From Candidatus Dadabacteria bacterium (GTDB lineage: Bacteria > Desulfobacterota_D > UBA1144 > Nemesobacterales > Nemesobacteraceae), in contig VXTZ01000029.1 in assembly GCA_009837205.1 (NCBI GenBank), forward strand, positions 1 through 35,274: a DNA stretch of 35,274 nt, given 5' to 3'. Every line of letters begins with the position of its first letter. Positions within the stretch are counted from its first letter, which is position 1. A program made the position numbers and the translations under genes. Positions 17,418 to 26,379 of the stretch are shown piece after piece. The notes below the pieces were generated by a model. The model was not told where the DNA came from and made no database searches. It saw nothing but the letters and a program-made list of their open reading frames with translations.

Positions 17418-18248
17418 TCAGAAGTATAAAACCGCTTTTACTGAAAAACCGGTTTCGCTTCCGTCAAGCGATATGGGAACCTTGACCTCTGACTCCGAAA
17501 AAGTGTCCCGATCTTCCTTTCCGTACTGGGTGTAGCGCACCTCGCCCCGGAGTCCTATCTTATCCCCGATCATCTTCTCAAGGCCCCCTCCCGCTGTCCA
17601 CGCGTAGAAGGTCTCGTCGTAGGAATTGGTGCCGGAGGTAAACTCTTCAGGACTGGTGCAAATCGCGTTGCCGGTTGGGCAACCGCTGTAATCAACCTTT
17701 AACTCCGCATCCAGGCGGCGCACGCCGCCAAGAGCGTAGAAGCCGGCGCCCGGGCCCAAAAGCGAAATCAGAAACGGGGGGCTTGCGCCGAACACCAACG
17801 TTACGCCGTAGCTGTTTTTTCTCTCAACGCTCCACTCATCGGGCCAGGCTTCTCCGTACTGGTTTCGACCCTCGGACTCTCCGTCCCCAGGAAGCGTTCC
17901 GCTTACCGTGCCACCGTGGAACTGTCCGTCGATCTCGACGCCTAAATAGAAGGTGTCGCTTGGATCCAGAGTAAGGCGATAGCCGGCAAGAAGCCCACCG
18001 CTAAACCCCGTCTTGCTTGCCGAATCACTCGTGCTGTAAATGTTTCCGCTCTGAAGATAGCTGGCCGGAACATTGGTGCTGTCAACGGTTTTTGCGTGTT
18101 CGATGTTTGCGCGTTCAATCCCGCCCGAGGCGCCAAGGTAAAAACTTCCGCTTTGTGCAACCGCATTTCCGGAAACACCGAAAATCATTGCCATCGCTAT
18201 TACTAAAACCCAAAGATCCGTTTTCCGATTCTTAAGAATTCTGTTCAT
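17418..18248 (-). CDS. Outer-membrane beta-barrel protein
   Basis: The 276-residue protein begins with a signal peptide: positively charged NRILKNRKT, a hydrophobic core, and an AVA cleavage site near residue 31. The mature part has alternating, glycine- and aromatic-rich strands (GSFYLGASGGIERA, GGLLAGYRLTL, FYLGVEIDGQFHGG, TYGVTLVFG-like repeats). It ends in FSVKAVLYF with a terminal Phe, the usual signal for outer-membrane insertion. This fits the OmpA-like/surface-antigen barrel group of about eight strands. The function is unknown. CAGGAG lies seven bases before the ATG, and a strong promoter lies about 80 bases upstream. Confidence 0.8.
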   Translation of the reverse strand: MNRILKNRKTDLWVLVIAMAMIFGVSGNAVAQSGSFYLGASGGIERANIEHAKTVDSTNVPASYLQSGNIYSTSDSASKTGFSGGLLAGYRLTLDPSDTFYLGVEIDGQFHGGTVSGTLPGDGESEGRNQYGEAWPDEWSVERKNSYGVTLVFGASPPFLISLLGPGAGFYALGGVRRLDAELKVDYSGCPTGNAICTSPEEFTSGTNSYDETFYAWTAGGGLEKMIGDKIGLRGEVRYTQYGKEDRDTFSESEVKVPISLDGSETGFSVKAVLYF

Positions 18249-18327
18249 GGTCTTTTCTCCTGATAGTCCTTAATTACGAGGTTAAATCCTTACTCCGGAA
18301 GGAAGCTGAAACTCTTCCTACTCAATA

Positions 18328-18356
18328 TTTATAGCTTGAAGAATGGGCATTGTAAA
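18328..18356 (-). promoter_or_regulatory. Promoter of outer-membrane protein gene
   Basis: On the minus strand TTTACA (complement of 18351-18356), exactly 17 bases, then TATAAA (complement of 18328-18333). Both boxes match five of six consensus bases. The predicted 5' leader is about 73 bases. Confidence 0.6.
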
Positions 18357-18507
18357 ATGAAGCGGTTGAGCGACTTGGGCAATGGTGCGTACTGCCGTCC
18401 GCCATGGGAAACTCCGCTTGTGGGAAAAGCGGATATTACGGTTATAATCTGCCTGCGAAGACGGTTCTTTGCCGTTTTGCGGATTCTTTATCTCCGGGGC
18501 GGGACTT

Positions 18508-19080
18508 ATGGACGCGGAAAAAATATTTTACGGAATAGACGAAGTAAAAAAGAGAAAGTCCCCCCGTAGGCTTATCCTGATAGCGGTTGTTTTCGCACTT
18601 GGTCTCGGGGCCTTTAAATTCGGGGTTTTCCCTGAGCAGTGGTTCTGGGAGAGCGACGATATTTCCCGAAAACTGATCGTGAGGAACACTGAATCCCGGT
18701 GGATAACCACCAAGAAAGGTTATCTTTTTTTCGTTCGAGGGGAGATCATGAACGAAAGCGACGTTCCCGTCAGTTACATAAAGCTCAAGAGCAGTTTTCA
18801 AGTGTCGGGGCGGACCGTTTACGTTCAGGACTTCTACTCGGGCAACACCCTTTCGATGCGAGACCTCAGAAACGCTGACACGGAGCATCCTCTTCAGAAG
18901 TTAAGCAGGAAAAGCGGGGATGACCTCTCGGCGCTTACCGGAACAGAGGCTTCGGCCAATTTCAACATAAAGCCCGGCAATACCGTTTTCTTCAACACTT
19001 TCTACCTTTCCGTGAGCAAGATACTTGGTCTTAAGTATCAAATCGAGATTACGGGTTTCGAGGTGATGTCCGAGGGCTAG
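18508..19080 (+). CDS. DUF3426-like single-pass membrane protein
   Basis: A 190-residue protein with a basic stretch (KKRKSPRR) and one membrane segment at about residues 20-38 (LILIAVVFALGLGAFKFGV). The outer part contains ITTKKGYLFFVRGEIMNESDVPVSYIKL, which resembles the DUF3426 (FxLYD-like) beta domain, and the late segment TVFFNTFYLSVSKILGL. The usual N-terminal zinc ribbon is absent. I chose ATG at 18508 over a TTG at 18469. TATAAT at 18443-18448 could be its -10, though no good -35 fits. Function unknown. Confidence 0.65.
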   Translation: MDAEKIFYGIDEVKKRKSPRRLILIAVVFALGLGAFKFGVFPEQWFWESDDISRKLIVRNTESRWITTKKGYLFFVRGEIMNESDVPVSYIKLKSSFQVSGRTVYVQDFYSGNTLSMRDLRNADTEHPLQKLSRKSGDDLSALTGTEASANFNIKPGNTVFFNTFYLSVSKILGLKYQIEITGFEVMSEG

Positions 19081-19193
19081 GGAAGTCGGTTGGGGCTTAG
19101 GTTTTGGCAGGGAGTGGAATGGTTTAAATTGCTTTATTAAGCCGTTTTTAGTAAACTATAGCCCCTTTATAGAATTAATCCGGTGGGTAAGCG

Positions 19194-21046
<1,853 letters not shown>

Positions 21047-21141
21047 TAACGGTTTTCTTATCTCGTAAAGTCAGCCTCAGAAAGTGCGGTTTACCCTTCA
21101 GGGTTCTTCGGATTTTATCGCAATGGGGGAGGCGGTTGTAA

Positions 21142-22674
21142 ATGCGGGAAAAAGTTCTTGTTCTTGATTTCGGTTCCCAGTATACGCAGCTTATCGCCAG
21201 GCGCACTAGGGAACTCGGGGTTTATTCCGAAATAAAACCCTATAACACTGCCACAGACGAAATAAAGAAAGATCCTCCAGGGGCGATAATACTCTCCGGG
21301 GGGCCCTCAAGCGTCTGGGAGGATGGTTCTCCTAGGGTGGACGGGGAAATACTGTCTTTGGGAATACCGGTTCTGGGTATCTGTTACGGGCTTCAGGTGC
21401 TGGTTTTCCAGCTCGGTGGTGAAGTTGAGCGCTCCGAGAAGAGGGAATATGGTCCCGCCGTCTTGAACTTGGTAACGGAAGACCCGCTTTTCTCGGGCGT
21501 GGAGAGGACCTCGGGAGTCTGGATGTCTCACGGCGACAGGGTTTTGAGTATGCCCGAGGGATTTACGGCGATAGCCGATACCGAGAACACGGAGTGCGCG
21601 GCGGTAAGAAACGCAGGCGGAAACATCTACGGGGTGCAATTCCACCCGGAGGTCGTGCACACGGAATTCGGAGCCCGGATACTTTCCAATTTCCTTTTTC
21701 AGGTGGCAGGGCTTGGCGGAAACTGGACGGCGGGCTCGTTCATAGAGCATTCAATACACGATATAAGGGAAAGGGTCGGGGACGGCAAGATCATATGCGG
21801 ACTCTCGGGGGGAGTGGACTCCTCGGTCGCGGCTGCTCTTATTAATGAGGCGGTGGGACGCAGGCTTTACTGTATTTTCGTTGATACGGGATGCATGAGG
21901 GTTGATGAGGCTCAGGAGGTCTGTGACGCTTTTTCCGAGTTTGAGATGAATTTTATTCACGTGGATGCCTCTGAGAGATTTCTCTTTCATCTTGAGGGTG
22001 TTGAGGATCCCGAAACGAAAAGAAAGATTATGGGCGAGCAGTTCGTGAGGGTCTTCGAGGAAGAAGCTGAGAAGATATCCGGTGTCCGTTTTCTAGCCCA
22101 AGGAACGCTCTATCCCGACGTTATCGAGAGCGTGAGCGTCAAAGGCCCCTCGGCCGTCATAAAGTCCCACCACAACGTCGGAGGGCTTCCGGAAAAAATG
22201 AACCTAGAGATAGTAGAGCCTCTTCGGGAACTTTTCAAAGACGAGGTGAGAAACGTTGGCAAGGCTCTCGGGCTTCCTTCCTCTCTTATAGGCCGCCATC
22301 CTTTTCCCGGTCCGGGTCTTGCGATCAGGATAATGGGAGAAGTCACGCGCGAGAGACTCTCCATACTGAGGCACGCGGACAGCATTTTTATAGACGAGCT
22401 TAAAAAATCGAAGGCCTATGATGAAATATGGCAGGCCTTCTGCGTTTTTATCCCGGTAAAGACGGTGGGAGTTATGGGCGATGAACGCACCTATGAAAAC
22501 GTCTGTGCCCTGAGGGCTGTGAGCAGTACGGATGGAATGACCGCCGACTGGTCGAAGATATCCTATGATCTGCTCGGGAAAATCTCAGTAAGAATCATAA
22601 ACGAGGTAAAGGGAATAAACCGGGTCGTATACGATATATCCACAAAACCTCCCGGCACCATAGAGTGGCAGTGA
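21142..22674 (+). CDS. guaA: GMP synthase (glutamine-hydrolysing)
   Basis: Converts XMP to GMP using ATP and glutamine. The 510-residue protein contains an N-terminal class I glutamine amidotransferase domain with nucleophile Cys81 (GICYGLQV) and the triad His-Glu in QFHPEVVHTE. The ATP pyrophosphatase domain has the PP-loop GLSGGVDSSVAA, and the C-terminal dimerisation domain ends KPPGTIEWQ as usual. GGGGGAGG lies nine bases before the ATG. It converges on the DUF4177-like gene with three bases between the stops. Confidence 0.98.
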   Translation: MREKVLVLDFGSQYTQLIARRTRELGVYSEIKPYNTATDEIKKDPPGAIILSGGPSSVWEDGSPRVDGEILSLGIPVLGICYGLQVLVFQLGGEVERSEKREYGPAVLNLVTEDPLFSGVERTSGVWMSHGDRVLSMPEGFTAIADTENTECAAVRNAGGNIYGVQFHPEVVHTEFGARILSNFLFQVAGLGGNWTAGSFIEHSIHDIRERVGDGKIICGLSGGVDSSVAAALINEAVGRRLYCIFVDTGCMRVDEAQEVCDAFSEFEMNFIHVDASERFLFHLEGVEDPETKRKIMGEQFVRVFEEEAEKISGVRFLAQGTLYPDVIESVSVKGPSAVIKSHHNVGGLPEKMNLEIVEPLRELFKDEVRNVGKALGLPSSLIGRHPFPGPGLAIRIMGEVTRERLSILRHADSIFIDELKKSKAYDEIWQAFCVFIPVKTVGVMGDERTYENVCALRAVSSTDGMTADWSKISYDLLGKISVRIINEVKGINRVVYDISTKPPGTIEWQ

Positions 22675-22677
22675 AAT

Positions 22678-22890
22678 CTAACTGACTCTCTTCTTGAATA
22701 TGGCAAATTCACCCGTAATGGTGGCAAGTTCCCAACCGTCCTTACCAAGCGAGACAAGAGAATCTTCAAGGCTTCCCCTAGTGTTCTCCCTTCTTGAATC
22801 AGCCTCTTCCTTGTAGACCGCTATATCATGGTCCTGGGGTCTTTTAACAAGCACATCAGTTGAGATTACCTTGTATTCCCAGCGCTCCAT
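22678..22890 (-). CDS. DUF4177-like small protein
   Basis: A 70-residue protein that starts MERWEYKVISTDV and ends LVSLGKDGWELATITGEFAIFKKR. The WEYKV start and the G-x-x-GWELA-plus-F-K-R end are the hallmarks of DUF4177. The function of the family is unknown. It is preceded eight bases upstream by a 54-residue gene on the same strand, with a weak AAGAAG ribosome site, so the two form a mini-operon. Confidence 0.75.
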   Translation of the reverse strand: MERWEYKVISTDVLVKRPQDHDIAVYKEEADSRRENTRGSLEDSLVSLGKDGWELATITGEFAIFKKRVS

Positions 22891-22898
22891 TATTCTTC

Positions 22899-23063
22899 TT
22901 ACTCTCCGGTTTCCTCTTCTTCGTCGATGAGAAGGGATGTTGCCTTGTCACTTACGTCGGGCAGGGATTTTATGTGTTTTTCGTAATCCTTCTGGGTGAT
23001 ATGCCCTTCTTTTATATATCTTTTGTAAATCCGTACATCAAAAAATTCTTCGTTATCCTGCAT
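22899..23063 (-). CDS. Small acidic 54-residue protein
   Basis: An ORF of 54 codons with a strong ribosome site: GGAGG seven bases before its ATG. It encodes MQDNEEFFDVRIYKRYIK followed by an acidic C-terminus (LLIDEEEETGE). It contains the segments ITQKDYEKHIKSLPDVSDKA. The strong ribosome site, a stop eight bases before the DUF4177-like ATG, and coding-like composition support it as a real gene. It may be regulatory or an adaptor; I do not recognise a named family. Confidence 0.7.
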   Translation of the reverse strand: MQDNEEFFDVRIYKRYIKEGHITQKDYEKHIKSLPDVSDKATSLLIDEEEETGE

Positions 23064-23137
23064 TATCCATCCTCCGAAAGAAAAACAATTCTAACCACGA
23101 GTGAGATTTTTTCAAAGACAGGGACTTCGGGCTGCCG

Positions 23138-24064
23138 TCAATTTCTCTCCTGCAAAAACCAGCTCCATGTTCTAAAAAGGCCTTCGCGTAAGGCCACCCG
23201 CGCGCTCCATCCGAATTTCTCGGCCGCTAGAGAGCAGTCAAGACTAATCCTTCTTACTTCCCCGGAACGCTCTTTTTCGTGAACAGTTGTAAATTCGGTT
23301 TTAGTTACCTCCTCAAGTATGTCCACTATGTCGTTTACCGAACTCTCGATAGAAGTTCCTATGTTGAAAGTTCCCTCTTGCATGAGGGTTGCGGCGAGCA
23401 GGTTTGCCCGCGAGACATCGGAGACATGCACATAATCCCTAGTTTGTTCTCCGTCTCCGAATATGAGGCAGGGTTTCCCGCTGATTATTTTCTCGCAGAA
23501 AATCCCTATCACGCCGGCCTCCCCCTCGGGGTTCTGCCTTTCTCCGTACACGTTTGAGTATCTCAGGATCACGTGTCCGAAACCATGATTCCTTGAATGA
23601 TATCTTACGTAGTTTTCCGTTGAGAGTTTCGAGATTCCATAAGGGGAAAGAGGAAGGGCGGGGGTCGACTCATCGGCCGGAAGTTTCTTTGGTTCTCCGT
23701 AGAGAGCGCCTCCGGTGGATGAAAAAATGAATTTTCCGATTTTGTGATCCCCGGAGAGTCTAAGAACGTTAAGGGAACCGCCTATATTTATATCAGCGTC
23801 AAGGCTGGGGTTCTCGACGGAATTTCTTACATTTATCTGTGCTGCGTGGTGGTTGACGACTTCGGGGCGGAATTGGCGAAACGCCTTCTCGAGTCTGGCG
23901 GAATCCCTTACGTCACACTCAACAAACTCAGCTTCAGGAGGGATGTTGTCCTCAGATCCCGTTGAGAGGTTGTCGACCACTAGAACCTCGTGGCCCTCGG
24001 AGATATACGCTTCGCATACCCAAGAGCCTATGAATCCCGCTCCGCCTGTGACTATTATTCTCAC
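23138..24064 (-). CDS. NAD-dependent sugar-nucleotide epimerase (GalE-like extended SDR)
   Basis: The 308-residue protein belongs to the extended short-chain dehydrogenase family that acts on nucleotide sugars. It has the Rossmann motif GGAGFIGS (residues 7-14), the Ser/Thr triad region SSTGGALYGE, and the catalytic Tyr142 and Lys146 in YGISK. The segment FGDGEQTRDYVHVSDV is typical of UDP-glucose 4-epimerase and related enzymes. It starts with GTG after GGAAGG and has a strong promoter. The exact sugar substrate is uncertain. No polysaccharide cluster surrounds it. Confidence 0.88.
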   Translation of the reverse strand: MRIIVTGGAGFIGSWVCEAYISEGHEVLVVDNLSTGSEDNIPPEAEFVECDVRDSARLEKAFRQFRPEVVNHHAAQINVRNSVENPSLDADINIGGSLNVLRLSGDHKIGKFIFSSTGGALYGEPKKLPADESTPALPLSPYGISKLSTENYVRYHSRNHGFGHVILRYSNVYGERQNPEGEAGVIGIFCEKIISGKPCLIFGDGEQTRDYVHVSDVSRANLLAATLMQEGTFNIGTSIESSVNDIVDILEEVTKTEFTTVHEKERSGEVRRISLDCSLAAEKFGWSARVALREGLFRTWSWFLQERN

Positions 24065-24089
24065 TTTTTTTCCTTCCGGGTGCGGTGAA

Positions 24090-24118
24090 ATAATAGTTTT
24101 CCCTCAGGATTTTGTCAA
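24090..24118 (-). promoter_or_regulatory. Promoter of the epimerase gene
   Basis: On the minus strand a perfect TTGACA (complement of 24113-24118), a 17-base spacer, and TATTAT (complement of 24090-24095). The epimerase GTG follows about 25 bases after the -10. Confidence 0.6.
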
Positions 24119-24166
24119 AAAGCGGTCTTGTGTGAATCTTGAGGACTGTTTAAATCGTTCAACAGG

Positions 24167-24210
24167 CAAAAAACGGGCATGCAGGTTTGTTGTTAACCTG
24201 ATGCCCGTTT
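24167..24210 (-). terminator. Rho-independent terminator after the lipoprotein gene
   Basis: On the minus strand ACGGGCAT plus CAGGTT pair with AACCTG and ATGCCCGT around a short loop, with one bulged base, giving a stem of about 14 bp. The stem is followed by six Ts. It lies 38 bases after the lipoprotein stop. Confidence 0.75.
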
Positions 24211-24248
24211 CTAAAAGTTATGCTCTGCCGTTTTTTGTAGTATCCCAA

Positions 24249-24965
24249 TTACCGTTTCGTGGGAGACAGTATGCCGTCAGCATCCAAAAGATCATGGCAA
24301 TCCCTAAGAGAACCGTCAGCGTCTGTAAGATATTGTTCCAGTGCGGGATGCACGGTGTCTCCGCCCATTTCACCACAGTCGCCTGCTCCTATGTCTTCTA
24401 ACCCAGGAGTTCCTGCCGGTACCATTACGTATGGACAAATTACCACAGGTTGATAGTCTGTGGCGTCCGCGGCGCGACGGTAGGCGTAGCCGGCCCAGTA
24501 ACCGGTATATATTGTTTCTGCATCAATACCAGAGTCGGTTTTTGCTACCAGAAAATATGCTCCGGGCCTGTCAAAATTTCCATCCGTCTCGCTTACGTAA
24601 TAAGTTGAAATAGTTTCGGCATTCGTATCGCTTTCGCCTACTTTTACTCCTACCTGTATAAAGGATGCAGATCCGAAAGCGACGCCTCTTGCGGTGATCC
24701 TGACGTTGGGCTCACTGAGATCTCCGGCCTCTTCCTCGCGCAAGTCAACGTCTTCATTCGTACAATCCGTCGTACCATCCGCATTAACACTGGTGTAGAA
24801 TCCTCTCATCTCAATTGGTTGCGCTTCCGCTTCGTCATCGTCATCATCACAGGATGAGAGCGCTAGCAATCCTGTAAGGCAGAACGCCACCGATAAAGCA
24901 AGAATTCCGAGACCGCGTATCCCTTGAAAACGGCGCAACGTAAGACTATTGTAAAACTTCCACAT
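24249..24965 (-). CDS. Orphan lipoprotein with poly-Asp after the lipobox
   Basis: The 238-residue protein starts at ATG 24965, after a GGAGGGG ribosome site. The earlier in-frame start at 25010 has no such site. A signal peptide ends in lipobox LSSC with lipidated Cys39, directly followed by DDDDDEAEA. The Asp at +2 is an inner-membrane retention signal in enterobacteria; this rule may not hold here. The mature domain has no recognised family, but four late cysteines (CPYVM, GDCGE, DCHD and an early DCTN) could form disulfides. It stands alone with its own terminator. Confidence 0.72.
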   Translation of the reverse strand: MWKFYNSLTLRRFQGIRGLGILALSVAFCLTGLLALSSCDDDDDEAEAQPIEMRGFYTSVNADGTTDCTNEDVDLREEEAGDLSEPNVRITARGVAFGSASFIQVGVKVGESDTNAETISTYYVSETDGNFDRPGAYFLVAKTDSGIDAETIYTGYWAGYAYRRAADATDYQPVVICPYVMVPAGTPGLEDIGAGDCGEMGGDTVHPALEQYLTDADGSLRDCHDLLDADGILSPTKR

Positions 24966-25229
24966 AACAAAACCCCTCCTTTTTGGACTAATAGTTCCGC
25001 TATAACACAATCAGTATAGGAAAGGTTATAGAATTTTTATTTATTTTAGGGGCCCGTTTTCGTATCAATATCCAAGGAAATTTTAGTGCTTCGGTTTGTC
25101 CGGTTTTTAAGTTATACTCCCCTCAAAACCGGTTTGCCTGCGTTCGGAATTAACGATATTTTGTTGTTCCAGAAGCGCCTGCACCTGTAAATTAACGAGT
25201 TAGATCACGATAACCGGACTTGATTAGCC

Positions 25230-26006
25230 ATGCTTCTCGCAATTGACGTTGGTAACACTAGCATAATGGTCGGAATATTTTCCGGAGAGGAACTCGTATA
25301 CAGTTTCAGGATTGATACCGACAGAACCAAGAGTCCTGACGACTACGGAATTATCTTGTTTGGAAAGATGGACGAGAAAGACATATCTCCCTCTTCGTTC
25401 AGCGGTTCCATACTTTCCTGCGTGGTCGCCGAGATGGAGGAGGGGGTGGCGAAACTGGTGGAGAAATATTTCGGTCACCGGCCTATAATCGTGGGTCCTG
25501 AGACAAGAACGGGAATGCCGATGCGGATTTATAGTCCCGAAGAACTCGGAGCCGACAGAATAGCAAACGCCGTTGCGGCTTATCACCGCTTCGGTGGAAG
25601 CGTGATAGTGGTTGATCTCGGTACGGCGACCACTTTTGACTGTGTTTCCGAAAAAGGAGAATACCTAGGCGGAGTCATAGTCCCCGGGATCGAGCTTTCC
25701 ACGGTGGCGCTTTACCACGGAACTTCCAAGCTTCCGAAGGTTGATCCCGAGAAGCCCGAGCAGGTGATAGGCAAAGACACCGTCGAGTGCATACAGTCGG
25801 GTCTGTTTTACGGTTACGCATCGATGATTGACGGGCTTTGCGCGAAACTCAAAGAGGAGATTGGTTCTTCTCCCGAAATCATAATTACCGGGGGGTTTGC
25901 CGAAGCGATCTCTGAGGAGTGCGCCTGCGTGAACCAAGTCGACAAGGACCTTGCTCTCCACGGCCTGAGACTGCTCCATGAACTCAACTCTCAGATACTC
26001 TGTTAG
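25230..26006 (+). CDS. coaX: Type III pantothenate kinase
   Basis: Phosphorylates pantothenate, the first step of CoA synthesis, complementing coaD in this window. The 258-residue protein has the ASKHA phosphate-binding start LLAIDVGNTSIMVGIF, the GADRIANAVAAYH motif, VVDLGTATTFD with its metal/ATP Asp, and GGVIVPGIELS. This identifies the type III enzyme rather than CoaA. No good ribosome site precedes the ATG. TTATACT near 25110 could be a distant -10, with a leader of more than 100 bases. It overlaps the following gene by 29 bases. Confidence 0.95.
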   Translation: MLLAIDVGNTSIMVGIFSGEELVYSFRIDTDRTKSPDDYGIILFGKMDEKDISPSSFSGSILSCVVAEMEEGVAKLVEKYFGHRPIIVGPETRTGMPMRIYSPEELGADRIANAVAAYHRFGGSVIVVDLGTATTFDCVSEKGEYLGGVIVPGIELSTVALYHGTSKLPKVDPEKPEQVIGKDTVECIQSGLFYGYASMIDGLCAKLKEEIGSSPEIIITGGFAEAISEECACVNQVDKDLALHGLRLLHELNSQILC

Positions 26007-26370
26007 GAAAATCGTCTCGGAAACCACCTGTTTTGTTCTTTCCTTGGAACTCAAAGACGGTCATCGCCACTGGGTTTTTCCAAACGCGCAATGGATGGAC
26101 AAGAGGGAGAAGGCTATCGGGGTTGAGTTTGAAGAAAATGATCTTTGGCCTTTTCTCTGCGGGCAGTCCTCCGCGGCGAAAGCCGATTTTTTCGTTTCCG
26201 GGAGGTACGTTTCGAGTCACGAAGGTTCCTTCAGACTCTCTTTTAATCTCGATGATTCACCGCTCCTTTGGGGCAATTACGTTCTGCTCTCTCCCAGTTG
26301 GGGACGTCACTCGAAAAGAAAGATGTGGCTTCTGATTCCCTCTTCGGGGCGGGAGCGCGGACGGCAGTAG
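25978..26370 (+). CDS. LigD phosphoesterase-like protein, probably inactive
   Basis: A 130-residue protein starting inside the end of coaX (29-base overlap). Its order of motifs resembles the 3'-phosphoesterase domain of LigD-type DNA-repair ligases: LSLELKDGHRHWVFP, then EKAIGVEFEENDLWPF, then SGRYVSSHEGSFRLSFNL, then WGNYVLLSPS and KMWLLIP. In active enzymes the first strand contains two His and an Asp (HxxxxxHYD) and the second an EDH. Here those positions have no His or Asp, so catalysis is probably lost. The similarity is by eye and distant. Confidence 0.5.
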   Translation: MNSTLRYSVRKIVSETTCFVLSLELKDGHRHWVFPNAQWMDKREKAIGVEFEENDLWPFLCGQSSAAKADFFVSGRYVSSHEGSFRLSFNLDDSPLLWGNYVLLSPSWGRHSKRKMWLLIPSSGRERGRQ

Positions 26371-26379
26371 GGGGTTGTT

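Noticed and set aside
22860-23282. Plus-strand ORF of 140 residues
   Set aside because: It overlaps the 54-residue gene and the epimerase end on the other strand and has no ribosome site or recognisable motifs.
24820-24855. Short trinucleotide-like repeat (cat/cgt)
   Set aside because: Explained by consecutive Asp codons after the lipobox; not a CRISPR or a satellite.
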